Below, in pieces: positions 32,350 to 40,824 of a stretch of DNA of 64,000 bases. The notes beneath the pieces were generated by a model that did not search any database, was not told the DNA's origin, and saw only the letters and a program-made list of their open reading frames with translations. The stretch lies in the NCBI GenBank assembly GCA_004340125.1, contig SLUK01000014.1:11754-75753 (forward strand). Direction: 5' to 3'. Position numbers and translations under genes: made by a program. This DNA is from Harryflintia acetispora (GTDB lineage: Bacteria > Bacillota > Clostridia > Oscillospirales > Ruminococcaceae). Each line of letters begins with the position of its first letter. Within the stretch, counting starts at the first letter, position 1.

Positions 32350-32412
32350 TTCGGTCAACCTCTAAATCCACAAATTGTTGCGCTCAATTCACAAACAACC
32401 TACCATATATGT

Positions 32413-32441
32413 ATATTAACAGAACCTGCCAGCGAATGCAA
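32413..32441 (-). promoter_or_regulatory. Promoter of the NusG-domain gene
   Basis: TTGCAT, 17 bases, TAATAT on the minus strand, about 60 bases before the start codon. Confidence 0.65.
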
Positions 32442-32468
32442 CCGCTTGGAGGAAATAACTTGACCGTT

Positions 32469-32499
32469 TAAGGGCGGCAGATAGAATCTGCCGCCCTTA
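32469..32499. terminator. Hairpin between aspS and the NusG-domain gene
   Basis: Perfect 14-bp stem TAAGGGCGGCAGAT with AGA loop; on the minus strand it lies downstream of aspS. T-run is weak. Confidence 0.65.
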
Positions 32500-32540
32500 G
32501 ATCTTTTATGTGCGCATCCCCTGGCAAGAGCGCCCACCCA

Positions 32541-32603
32541 AAGGGCGCGCCTGCCTTCTTCAGGGTGGAGGTCGACGCTGCGCCCTTCCCAAAGTATTGA
32601 AAG
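32541..32603 (-). repeat. Truncated reversed copy of the 99-bp repeat
   Basis: On the minus strand CTTTCAATACTTT follows the aspS stop codon without a gap, then GGGAAGGGCGCA..CCACCCTGAAGAAGGCAGGCGCGCCC, matching the right arm and tail of the repeats at 22982-23179. The left arm is missing: it would lie inside aspS. Confidence 0.8.
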
Positions 32604-34391
32604 CTATTGTTTATCCGTTGTCCTCAGCCCGATCCCCAGCTCCTCGAGCGCCTTCTCGTCCACCGGCGAGGGGCACATGCTCATCAGCTCGCTGGCGTTC
32701 TGCACCTTGGGGAAAGCGACCACGTCGCGCAGGCTCTGCGCGCCGCACATCACCATCGCCAGCCGGTCCAGCCCCAGCGCCGCGCCGCCGTGGGGGGGCG
32801 CGCCGTATTTGTAAGCCTCGACCAGGAAGCCGAATTTCGCCTCGATTTCCTCGGCGCTAAGCCCCAGCGCCCCGAACATCTTCTGCTGCAGCTCATAGTC
32901 GGTGATGCGCATCGACCCGCTGGAAATCTCGGTCCCGTTGAGCACCAGGTCATACGCCTTGGCCCGCACCGCGCCCGGATCGGTGTCGAGATAGGGCAGG
33001 CACTCCTCGAGCGGCATGGTAAACGGATGGTGCATGGCCACCCACGTCCCCTGCTCCTCGTCCCACTCGAAGAAGGGGAACTCGGTGATCCAGAGGAAGT
33101 TGTACTGCTCCTGCGGGATCAGGTCAAGCTGTTTGCCCACCGTCAGGCGCAGCTGCCCGAGCACCGGCAATGTCACCTTGTTTTTATCCGCCACGATCAG
33201 GGCCACGTCGCCCCGCTCCATCCCGAGACGCGCGATGAGGGCGGAGAGCTCCTCCCCGCTCATGAACTTCTGGAAGGAGCAGCTGGGCGCGTCCTCCACC
33301 CAGCGGATGTAAGCCAGGCCCTTGGCGCCGATCCCCTTCGCCTGCTCGGTCAGCTTGTCGATGGCCTTGCGGGTGAGGGTGGCGGCGGCGTTCTTGCCCA
33401 CGATCGCGCGCACGCTGCCGCCCGCCTCGAGCGCCCCGGTGAACACCCCGAAGCCGCAGCCGCGCACCGTCTCGCTCAAGTCGATGATCTCCATCCCGAA
33501 GCGGGTGTCCGGCTTGTCCGAGCCGTAGCGCTCCATCGCCTCCTTGTAGGTCAGGCGCGGCAGGGGCAGGGGCAGCTCGACTCCCATAACCTCCCGGAAG
33601 AGATGGTGCACATACCCCTCCAGCATGTCCAGGATGTCGTCCTGGTCCACGAAGGACATCTCCAGGTCGATCTGGGTGAACTCGGGCTGACGGTCGGCGC
33701 GCAGGTCCTCGTCCCGGAAGCAGCGCGCAAGCTGGATATACCGGTCATACCCCGAGACCATCAGCAGCTGCTTATAGATCTGCGGGGACTGGGGCAGCGC
33801 GTAGAAGCTGCCCGGATGGACCCGTGAAGGCACCAAGTAGTCCCTGGCCCCCTCGGGGGTGGATTTCATCAGCATCGGCGTCTCAATTTCGAGGAAGCCG
33901 TTGTCATAGAAGTAGTCCCGCGTCGCCTTCATGATGTTGTGGCGCAGCAGCATGTTGTGCTGGATCGACGGGCGGCGCAGGTCGAGGTAGCGGTAGCGCA
34001 GGCGCAGCTCGTCCTTGACGTCGGTCTTGTCGGTGATCTCGAAGGGCGGGGTCTGCGCGCGGCTCAGCACCCGCAGCTCCTGCACCAGCACCTCGATCTC
34101 GCCGGTCGGGATGTCCTTATTCTTGCTCTCCCGCTCCCGCACCACGCCCCGCGCGGCCAGCACATACTCGGCGCGGCAGGAGGACGCCTTCTCGAAGACG
34201 TCGCGCGCGGTGCTGTCGTCGAAGGCGAGCTGCACGATCCCGGTGCGGTCCCGCAGGTCGATAAAGGTGAGATTGCCAAGCTCCCGCGTCTTCTGCACAA
34301 AGCCGGCGACCACCACCTCATGGTCCTTTTGTGAAAGCGTCAATGTCCCGCAGTAATGGGTCCTTTTGAGGCCCTTCATTGTTTCAGCCAT
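32604..34391 (-). CDS. aspS: Aspartyl-tRNA synthetase
   Basis: 595 residues, bacterial AspRS length with the GAD insert. OB-fold anticodon domain 1-110 ('VVVAGFVQKTRELGNLTFIDLRDRTGIVQLAF'), class II motif 2 near 'DRYIQLARCFRDEDLRADRQPEFTQIDLEMSF' (about 205-240), and motif 3 near the end ('GAALGLDRLAMVMCG'). It charges tRNA-Asp, or both Asp and Asn tRNAs in organisms lacking AsnRS. It lies 18 bases behind hisS, the common Firmicutes order. Its stop codon abuts a repeat copy. Confidence 0.97.
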   Translation of the reverse strand: MAETMKGLKRTHYCGTLTLSQKDHEVVVAGFVQKTRELGNLTFIDLRDRTGIVQLAFDDSTARDVFEKASSCRAEYVLAARGVVRERESKNKDIPTGEIEVLVQELRVLSRAQTPPFEITDKTDVKDELRLRYRYLDLRRPSIQHNMLLRHNIMKATRDYFYDNGFLEIETPMLMKSTPEGARDYLVPSRVHPGSFYALPQSPQIYKQLLMVSGYDRYIQLARCFRDEDLRADRQPEFTQIDLEMSFVDQDDILDMLEGYVHHLFREVMGVELPLPLPRLTYKEAMERYGSDKPDTRFGMEIIDLSETVRGCGFGVFTGALEAGGSVRAIVGKNAAATLTRKAIDKLTEQAKGIGAKGLAYIRWVEDAPSCSFQKFMSGEELSALIARLGMERGDVALIVADKNKVTLPVLGQLRLTVGKQLDLIPQEQYNFLWITEFPFFEWDEEQGTWVAMHHPFTMPLEECLPYLDTDPGAVRAKAYDLVLNGTEISSGSMRITDYELQQKMFGALGLSAEEIEAKFGFLVEAYKYGAPPHGGAALGLDRLAMVMCGAQSLRDVVAFPKVQNASELMSMCPSPVDEKALEELGIGLRTTDKQ

Positions 34392-34409
34392 GGTTCTTGC
34401 TCCCTTTCT

Positions 34410-35735
34410 TTACTCCTGCCCTTTTTGCAGCTGCTCCCCAGCCTCGATCACCTCGGTATAGGCGCCCTCGAGCAGCAGCCGGTAGATCTGCCCGGCGAAG
34501 TCTGTGAGGCTCACCTGCACGCTCTTGCCGCCGCGCATGTCCTTGACGGTGCATTCCCCGCTTTGCAGTTCGCTCTTCCCCAGCACGGCGGCGTACTTGG
34601 CGCCGTGCTTGTCCGCATACTTCATCTGCGCCTTGACGCTGCGCTCCATGCAGTCGCACTCGGCGTAAAAGCCCTCCTGCTGCAGCTCGTAGCACAGCTG
34701 CTGCGCGCGCAGCGAGCCCGCCTCGCCCATCCCGGCGAGGTAGATGTCGCAGGTATTTTCCTCGGGGAAAAGGCAGCCGCAGGCGTCCATCTGCAGCAGC
34801 AGCCGCTCGAGGCCCATCGCGAAGCCCAGCGCCGGGGTGGCGCTGCCGCCCAGCTCCTCCACCAGCCCGTCGTACCGCCCGCCCCCGCAGACGGTGCCCT
34901 GGGCGCCGATCTTTTGGGAGACGAACTCGAACACGGTGCGGGTATAATAGTCGAGCCCCCGCACGATCTTCGGGTCGACCGAATAGGAGATTCCCAGCAG
35001 ATCCAGCCGCTTTTTGAGCCCCTCAAAGTGCTCCCGGCAATCGTCGCAGATGTAGTCGAGCACCAGCGGTGCGCCCTCGACAACGGCGTGGCACTCGGGG
35101 CTCTTGCAGTCCAGGATGCGCATGGGATTCTTCTCGAGCCTCCCCTGGCAGGTCTCACAGAGGGTACCGAGATGCGCGGTGAAATACTCCCGCAGCGCCT
35201 GCTGGTACTTCGCCCGGCATTCGGGGCAGCCGATCGAGTTGATGTGCAGCTCGAGGCCTTCGATTCCAAGCGTTTGGAAGATTTCATTGGCCAGGGCGAT
35301 CACCTGGGCGTCGGCCGCCGGGGACTTCGGGCCGAACATCTCGACCCCGAACTGGTGGAACTCCCGCAGCCGGCCGGCCTGGGGCTTCTCGTACCGGAAG
35401 CACGGGATCACATAGCAGGTGCGCAGCGGCAGCGCGCCGCCGAGCAGCCCGTTTTGCAGCACCGCGCGCACCACGCCCGCCGTCCCCTCGGGACGCAGGG
35501 TGACGCTGCGCTTGCCCTTATCAAGAAAGGTATACATCTCCTTTTGCACCACGTCGGTGGTATCCCCCACCGAGCGGGAGAACAGCTCGGTGTGCTCGAA
35601 CACCGGGGTGCGGATCTCCCGAAAGCCGAAGAGCTCGGCCGTGCGCAGCAGGGTATTTTCGATATACTGCCAGCGCGCGCTCTGCGCGGGAAGCACATCC
35701 TGCGTGCCCCTGGGGGCGTTGGTGATAACTGCCAT
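34410..35735 (-). CDS. hisS: Histidyl-tRNA synthetase
   Basis: 441 residues from the ATG at 35735 (TTGGAGGAAGC upstream), opening 'VITNAPRGTQDVLPAQSARWQYIE'. Class II motif 2 'CYVIPCFRYEKPQAGRLREFHQFGVEMFG' near 110-140, the HisA signature 'VRGLDYYTRTVFEF' near 255-270, and an anticodon domain at the C-terminus. It also carries a Cys cluster in 'CPECRAKYQQ..CETCQGR..CKSPEC..CDDC' (about 175-235), a zinc-ribbon-like insert seen in clostridial HisRS. Operon partner of aspS. Confidence 0.97.
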   Translation of the reverse strand: MAVITNAPRGTQDVLPAQSARWQYIENTLLRTAELFGFREIRTPVFEHTELFSRSVGDTTDVVQKEMYTFLDKGKRSVTLRPEGTAGVVRAVLQNGLLGGALPLRTCYVIPCFRYEKPQAGRLREFHQFGVEMFGPKSPAADAQVIALANEIFQTLGIEGLELHINSIGCPECRAKYQQALREYFTAHLGTLCETCQGRLEKNPMRILDCKSPECHAVVEGAPLVLDYICDDCREHFEGLKKRLDLLGISYSVDPKIVRGLDYYTRTVFEFVSQKIGAQGTVCGGGRYDGLVEELGGSATPALGFAMGLERLLLQMDACGCLFPEENTCDIYLAGMGEAGSLRAQQLCYELQQEGFYAECDCMERSVKAQMKYADKHGAKYAAVLGKSELQSGECTVKDMRGGKSVQVSLTDFAGQIYRLLLEGAYTEVIEAGEQLQKGQE

Positions 35736-35778
35736 TGCTTGCTTCCTCCAAATTAAGGATTCTTTTTCATACCACAAG

Positions 35779-35807
35779 AGTATATCACATCAACACGCAC
35801 AAATCCA
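35779..35807 (-). promoter_or_regulatory. Candidate promoter of hisS-aspS
   Basis: TATACT on the minus strand with TGGATT 17 bases upstream; the -35 overlaps the mgsA terminator stem. No T-box motif is visible in the leader of about 40 bases. Confidence 0.45.
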
Positions 35808-35837
35808 GACGTGGGAAGGAAGTTCCCACGTCTGGAT
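35803..35837 (-). terminator. Terminator hairpin of mgsA
   Basis: Perfect 15-bp stem ATCCAGACGTGGGAA with a 5-base loop, 20 bases after the mgsA stop; only a short T-rich tail (TTTGTG). Confidence 0.75.
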
Positions 35838-35857
35838 ACCAATTTTCCGTATTTCGC

Positions 35858-36259
35858 CTAGCGCTTGGGATTGACGATGTCCCGCCAATCGAGGTCGCCC
35901 CGCTCGAGGGCGTGGATCAGCGCCTCGGCGGTGGCCAGGTTGGTGGCGACCGGAACGTTGCGCGTGTCGCACAGCCGCAAAAGGTTCGCATCGTCCGGCT
36001 CATGGGGCTTGTAGTTGGCGGCCCTGAAAAAGAGCAGCAGATCGATCTCGTCGCAGGCGATCCGCGCGGCGATCTGCTGGTCCCCCCCCTGGGAGCCCGA
36101 AAGGAATTTAAAAATCTGCAGCCCGGTGGCCTCGCTGATCAGCCTGCCGGTGGTGCCGGTGGCGCACAGATTGTGCCGGCTGAGGATCCCGCAGTAGGCT
36201 ATACAAAATTGCACCATCAATTCTTTTTTGGAGTCATGCGCAATCAAAGCTATGTTCAT
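35858..36259 (-). CDS. mgsA: Methylglyoxal synthase
   Basis: 133 residues from the ATG at 36259 (GAGGAGG upstream). It converts dihydroxyacetone phosphate to methylglyoxal, a phosphate-recovery bypass of glycolysis. Key segments: 'NIALIAHDSKK', 'CATGTTGRLI', 'SGSQGGDQQIAARI' (catalytic Asp after GG) and 'NYKPHEPDDANLLRL' plus 'NVPVATNLATAEAL'. The usual PHDPD reads PHEPD here, keeping the His and the last Asp. It follows minD by 52 bases and probably shares its promoter. Confidence 0.95.
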   Translation of the reverse strand: MNIALIAHDSKKELMVQFCIAYCGILSRHNLCATGTTGRLISEATGLQIFKFLSGSQGGDQQIAARIACDEIDLLLFFRAANYKPHEPDDANLLRLCDTRNVPVATNLATAEALIHALERGDLDWRDIVNPKR

Positions 36260-36311
36260 TCTTTTTTCAGTCCTCCTCAATCAGGATGTTCGTCTGCTGC
36301 GTCGCAATGCT

Positions 36312-37049
36312 CTAACGTATATCGAGAGGGATATAAAGCCCCTGCATCCGTCCTGCAATGTTTAGGAATTCTTTTGCCGCCGGGCTCTCGGACGGCAACG
36401 GGCGCCCGAGAGCCGCGCACCGCGCGACCTCCCGCTCCTCGGGCAGCGCGCCGATGAGCTGCACACCCACCGCATCGATGACCGCGTCGAGGTTTTCCAC
36501 CGGCATCTGGGCGGGGCGCTGGGGAATCCGGTTGATAATAAGCTTGGTGTCGTCGATCCCGCCCTCAAAGAGCAGCCCCGCGACCGAGGCCGCATCCCGC
36601 ATCGAGATCGGGTCGGGCGTGGCGACCAGGAAAGCGGAATCCGCCACCGACAGCGAAACGTCGAAGCCGACGCCCAGCCCCGCGGGGGTGTCGATGATGA
36701 GATAGTCGTAATACTCGCTGAGCCCCTTGCACAGCCGGCGCAGGTCGTCCGCCTTCGGGCAGAAGCCGCGGTCGGTCGGGGCCGGCATGAAATGCAGCGA
36801 GCGCAGGTACCCGCACGCGACGATCGCCTTGATCGGCTCGCAGCGGCTCTCCAGTACGTCGCCCATATCGAAGACGGTGCGGTCGCTCGCACCGAGCATG
36901 ATATCCAGCCCCCGCAGCCCCGCGTCCATCTCGAGCAGCAAGACCCGCTTGCCGTATTGCGGCGAAGCCAGCGCGGCGGCGGTGTAAACGCTCACCGTAC
37001 TCTTGCCCGCCCCGCCCTTTCCGGAGGTCACCAGCTTGATATGCGACAT
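36312..37049 (-). CDS. minD: MinD-type P-loop ATPase
   Basis: 245 residues. The deviant Walker A is SGKGGAGKSTV (9-19), 'LLLEMDAGLRGLDIMLG' (about 37-53) holds the MinD-like switch, and the Walker B-like segment is 'YDYLIIDTPAGLGVG' near 115. The C-terminus ends 'EFLNIAGRMQGLYIPLDI' and only weakly resembles the usual MinD amphipathic membrane anchor. It would place the division site or another cargo at the membrane. No minC or minE is adjacent; mreBCD and PBP2 are upstream. A MinD paralog with another role is possible. Confidence 0.82.
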   Translation of the reverse strand: MSHIKLVTSGKGGAGKSTVSVYTAAALASPQYGKRVLLLEMDAGLRGLDIMLGASDRTVFDMGDVLESRCEPIKAIVACGYLRSLHFMPAPTDRGFCPKADDLRRLCKGLSEYYDYLIIDTPAGLGVGFDVSLSVADSAFLVATPDPISMRDAASVAGLLFEGGIDDTKLIINRIPQRPAQMPVENLDAVIDAVGVQLIGALPEEREVARCAALGRPLPSESPAAKEFLNIAGRMQGLYIPLDIR

Positions 37050-37087
37050 CGCATGCTCCCCATTCCTGCAGCAATCCGCTTAAATCC

Positions 37088-37117
37088 ATTCTATCACACG
37101 AGGACAGCATTTCACAA
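37088..37117 (-). promoter_or_regulatory. Promoter of minD-mgsA
   Basis: TTGTGA, 18 bases, TAGAAT on the minus strand, about 40 bases before the minD ATG. It separates minD-mgsA from the mre/PBP2 unit. Confidence 0.65.
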
Positions 37118-37232
37118 TAGTTTCGTGTAACTTTGTGGAATAATAGCAGCTTTTTGCTTCATCTCTTGTAAAATTCAACGATAAACAGTCCTTGGGCTAA
37201 AGAAAAATTCTCCCGCCCGGCACCGCCCTCCA

Positions 37233-39257
37233 TCAGGGCAGCAGCACCCCGTAATCGGGTAGGGCGCTCTGGCGGTTCTGGGAAAAGAAATACTCGTCGA
37301 AGATATCCTTGGCTACCTGCGGGCAGCCCAGATGCCCGCTCCACCCCTTCTCGATGACCACCGCCACCGCGATCTGCGGGTCCTCGGCGGGGGCGAAAGC
37401 GATGAAGGTGGCGTTGGGGTAATCCTTGGTCTGCGGGGTGCCGGTCTTGGAGGCCACGTCGATCGGATAGTTGGCGAAATACCGCTGCGCCGTGCCCACC
37501 CGCGAGGCCTTGACCATCCCCTGGATCACCGTCTCGAAGGCCTCGGGCGGCGCGTCCACCTGCTGTGCCACCCGCGGCTGGCTCGTAAAGACGGTCTCGT
37601 CGAAGGTATAGCTCTCGATGGATTTGACGATATTGACGTCCATGCGCTTTCCGCGGTTGCCTAAAGTCGCCGCATAGTTGGCCAGCTGCAAGGGGGTGAA
37701 GTTGTTATAGAGCTGCCCAATGGCCGACTGGATCACGTCGCCTCCGGTCCAGGGGTTCTGCGGCTCGTGCTTCGCCTTGGTTTCAGGCGAGGAGAGCTCG
37801 CCCACGCTCTCGGGGATCTCGATCCCGGTGGGCTGGGCCAGCCCGAACTGGGTGCTGTAGCGGTTGATGTTCTCGATCCCCAGCTGCCGGCCGAGGTCGT
37901 AGAAGAAGATGTTGCAGCTGTAGCGCAGCGCATCGACGACATTGATCGCCCCGTGGGTCCCGAGACAGGTAGGCTGGTAGCCCTGATAGAAGGTGTAGAC
38001 ATGCCCGCAGGTGATGGTGGAAACGGGGGTGATCAGCCCCTCGGAAAGCCCCGCCACCGCCACCGAGGGCTTATAGATCGACCCGGCGGCGTAGGTGCCC
38101 TGGATGGCGCGATTGAGCAGCGGGCGGCGCGGGTCGTTTAGGAGGGAGGCGTAGTTGGTCCGGTAGGTGTCCATGTCGTAGCTCGGGTAGCTGGCGGCCG
38201 CCAGCACGTCGCCCGTTTTGCACTCGATGACCACCACCGCGCCCGAATCGGCCTCCTTGCCCTCCCCCGCCTTCGCGGTCTGCTGCAAATTAAGGATTTC
38301 CCGCTCGAGCGAGCGCAGCGCCACCTGCTGGAGTCCCGAATCGATGGTCAGGATCACCGTGTTGCCCGGCACCGGGGGCTCCTCCTGGATCACGTCGATC
38401 ACGTCCCCGCTCTGGTTTAAGGTGATCTTGCGCTTGCCGTCCCTGCCGCGCAGCTCGTCCTCGAAGGCGCGTTCGATCCCGGCCTTGCCCACCGTATCGT
38501 TGGGGGCGTAGCCCTTCTCCTTGAGCTCCTGGTATTCCTCGGCATAGATCGGGCCGATGAAGCCAATCTCGTGCGGGGCCAAATCCCCGCTGACGTACTC
38601 GCGCACCGTGCTCTCCACCACGTCCACGCCGGGCAGGTCGTACCCGCGCTCCTTGACCTTGGAGACGGTGCCCATCGAAATGTTTTCGGCAAAGGTGTAC
38701 TGCACCGAATAGTTAAAGCCCCGGCGCTCCATCTCATAGCGGATCCCGGCGATGGTGCGCTGCTCCTCGGGCGAAAAGCCGGAGGAAATCTTATAGCGCT
38801 CGCAGAGCCAGTACATCACGTTTTCCACCGAGGTGTCCGGCTGCACGCCGATGTCCGACTTGAGCCGGGCGATGGCGTCGTCCATCCCCTCGACATACTG
38901 GAAGGGCTGCGATCTGGTGACCGGCAGGTTGTCGATCCACCCCTCGCCCGAAGCGGCGAGGAGGTTTGTCAGCTTTAATATGATCTTGTTCTGTTCGTTC
39001 ACCGGCAAAAACGCCCGGTCCAGCACAATGTTATAGCCGGTGGCGTTGACCGCCAGGGGGTTGCCATAGCGGTCCAGAATCTCGCCGCGCGCCGCCGCGA
39101 CGACCTGCTCGCTGGTCGAGCCCTGCTGGACCAGCGCCTTATATTGCTCGCCCTCCACGATCTGCATCTGCATAAGCCGCAGCACATACGCGGTGAAGAC
39201 CGCCGCTACGACCCCGCACAGCAGCAGGGTGCGCACACCCTTTTTCGGCAGATTCAT
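37233..39257 (-). CDS. mrdA: Penicillin-binding protein 2 (elongasome transpeptidase)
   Basis: 674 residues, class B PBP length. N-terminal membrane helix (about 9-30), dimerisation/pedestal domain to about 330, and a transpeptidase domain with the nucleophile in AGSIYKPSVA (SxxK), YSCNIFF (SxN) and ASKTGTPQ (KTG). It cross-links peptidoglycan during side-wall growth. It is last in the mreB-mreC-mreD-PBP2 unit (24 bases behind mreD), which is the standard elongasome order. RodA is not in the window. Confidence 0.93.
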   Translation of the reverse strand: MNLPKKGVRTLLLCGVVAAVFTAYVLRLMQMQIVEGEQYKALVQQGSTSEQVVAAARGEILDRYGNPLAVNATGYNIVLDRAFLPVNEQNKIILKLTNLLAASGEGWIDNLPVTRSQPFQYVEGMDDAIARLKSDIGVQPDTSVENVMYWLCERYKISSGFSPEEQRTIAGIRYEMERRGFNYSVQYTFAENISMGTVSKVKERGYDLPGVDVVESTVREYVSGDLAPHEIGFIGPIYAEEYQELKEKGYAPNDTVGKAGIERAFEDELRGRDGKRKITLNQSGDVIDVIQEEPPVPGNTVILTIDSGLQQVALRSLEREILNLQQTAKAGEGKEADSGAVVVIECKTGDVLAAASYPSYDMDTYRTNYASLLNDPRRPLLNRAIQGTYAAGSIYKPSVAVAGLSEGLITPVSTITCGHVYTFYQGYQPTCLGTHGAINVVDALRYSCNIFFYDLGRQLGIENINRYSTQFGLAQPTGIEIPESVGELSSPETKAKHEPQNPWTGGDVIQSAIGQLYNNFTPLQLANYAATLGNRGKRMDVNIVKSIESYTFDETVFTSQPRVAQQVDAPPEAFETVIQGMVKASRVGTAQRYFANYPIDVASKTGTPQTKDYPNATFIAFAPAEDPQIAVAVVIEKGWSGHLGCPQVAKDIFDEYFFSQNRQSALPDYGVLLP

Positions 39258-39281
39258 GGCAGTTTCCTTCCCTTAGAAAAA

Positions 39282-39806
39282 TCAGATGTTGATCCTCGAA
39301 TCGAAGCCGCTACAGAGCTTCCCGAAGACCCAGAAAAATAGCGGGGCGGTCACCGTGGTATAGACGATGGTGGGCAGCGTATGCGAAAGGAACAGGGAGC
39401 CGATCCCCGCATAAGCCCACAGCCCATACTGGAAATAGAAGTCGAGCAGCCCACAAAGGGTGCTCGTGCAGAGCACCATCAGCAGGGCGTTTAAGAGGGT
39501 GCGCCGCATGAGATAGATGGTCAGCAGCCCGGCGGCGGCCGCCAGGATCAGCAGCAGCACCGAGTAGAGCCCATAGAAGGCAAAGCCCCCCAAATCGCAG
39601 AGCATCCCCGCGAGCAGCCCGTAAAGTCCGCCGGAAAACTCCCCCTCATACATCGCCAGGGTGATCGCCGCCGGAATCAGCAGCACCGGCTTGACCCCGA
39701 GCACGGAAAAGAGCCCCGGCGTGCTCTGCAGCACATAGATCAGCAGGAACAGCACCGTCAGGGTGCAGTATTTGATGGTCAATATCTTGCGTCGGTTGTT
39801 GGTCAC
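39282..39806 (-). CDS. mreD: Rod-shape-determining protein MreD
   Basis: 174 residues from a GTG at 39806 that overlaps the mreC stop (GTGA) and has GGAGGGG upstream. It is very hydrophobic with five or six membrane helices ('YCTLTVLFLLIYVLQSTPGLFSVLGVKPVLLIPAAITLAMYEG' region at 12-55). MreD proteins are poorly conserved; position between mreC and PBP2 and the 'GLLAGMLCDL' motif near 63-72 support the call. It links MreB filaments with the wall synthesis enzymes. Confidence 0.9.
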   Translation of the reverse strand: MTNNRRKILTIKYCTLTVLFLLIYVLQSTPGLFSVLGVKPVLLIPAAITLAMYEGEFSGGLYGLLAGMLCDLGGFAFYGLYSVLLLILAAAAGLLTIYLMRRTLLNALLMVLCTSTLCGLLDFYFQYGLWAYAGIGSLFLSHTLPTIVYTTVTAPLFFWVFGKLCSGFDSRINI

Positions 39807-40780
39807 GGCTGCCCCTCCGAGGAAGCGTCCTCCCGGGACGGGGTCCCTTCGGACGAGGCGGACGGGGCGGATGACGACGCATCCCCGCCGAGGGTGGCGG
39901 GCACGCCGCTGCGCTGCGCTCCCTGCGCGGGCTTCGGGCCGCCGCCCTGGCCGGAGAAGGAGGTGATGATAAACACATCCTTGATGTTCTGCACCTGCGC
40001 GGCGGGAGTGATGACCGCATAAAGGGTCATCCCGGCGGCCTCGGTGCGCACTTCCTTCATGGTGCCGATGACCAGGCCCTTGGGGTAGACCCCGCCCAGC
40101 CCCGAGGTGAGCACCAGGTCCCCCGGCGCCGCGGCGCTCTCCCGCTCGAGGTAGCTCATCTTGCAAAGCCCCTCGGCGCTGAGCGCCACATCCCCCGACA
40201 CCACCCCGATGTCCCGCGTGCGCGAATCGGTCGCGCCGATGTCGTTGGCCACGTCGAGGATGGTGGTCACCTTGGCGTAGCTGAGCCCCACCTCGCTGAC
40301 CCGGCCCACCAGCCCGTCGGGGGTGATCACCGGGTCGTTGGGCGATACCCCGTCGAGCGACCCCTTATCAATCGAGAAGGCGTAAAAGCGCTCGTTCGGG
40401 TCCCGGCCGATGACCTCGGCCGGCTCGAAGGTCAGGGTGGGATTCTGCTCCTTTAGGTCGAGGTATTGCTTATAGTGGTCGTTCTCCTGCTTGTAGCGCT
40501 CGATGTCCACCACCTGCTCGCGCAGCCGGCGGATCTCCTCCTTGAGCTGCTGGTTCTCCTCATAGAGGCTCTGGGCATCCACATATTTCTCGAAAAAACC
40601 AGTAGCCGCCCCCGAGATGGTCGAGGACAGCTTTTGGATCGGAGTGGTGATCAGCCCGAGGAACTGCGAGGTGGGGGAGGCCCGTCCGCCGAGATAGGCG
40701 CCCACGAACATCAAAACCACCAGCACGCAGAGGATTGCCACCAGGATTTTAAATTTTACACTCCTGAAAAAATCGCCCAA
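39803..40780 (-). CDS. mreC: Rod-shape-determining protein MreC
   Basis: 325 residues, probably from a TTG at 40780. One membrane helix near 10-30, a coiled coil near 68-110 ('LYEENQQLKEEIRRLREQVVDIERYKQENDHYKQYLDL'), then the MreC beta domains ('VIGRDPNERFYAFSIDKGSLDGV'). The C-terminal 50 residues are a Pro/Ser/Gly/Glu-rich extension (from about 275) beyond the usual end of the fold and likely disordered. It scaffolds the elongasome outside the membrane. Translation is coupled to mreD. Confidence 0.93.
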   Translation of the reverse strand: MGDFFRSVKFKILVAILCVLVVLMFVGAYLGGRASPTSQFLGLITTPIQKLSSTISGAATGFFEKYVDAQSLYEENQQLKEEIRRLREQVVDIERYKQENDHYKQYLDLKEQNPTLTFEPAEVIGRDPNERFYAFSIDKGSLDGVSPNDPVITPDGLVGRVSEVGLSYAKVTTILDVANDIGATDSRTRDIGVVSGDVALSAEGLCKMSYLERESAAAPGDLVLTSGLGGVYPKGLVIGTMKEVRTEAAGMTLYAVITPAAQVQNIKDVFIITSFSGQGGGPKPAQGAQRSGVPATLGGDASSSAPSASSEGTPSREDASSEGQP

Positions 40781-40824
40781 CTTGAACCCTTGCCTTTCGG
40801 GGAACTACCGCCATTGTTTTGGCT

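Noticed and set aside
35736..35857. T-box leader for hisS-aspS
   Set aside because: The gap holds the mgsA terminator and a short promoter; no T-box sequence or specifier hairpin fits.
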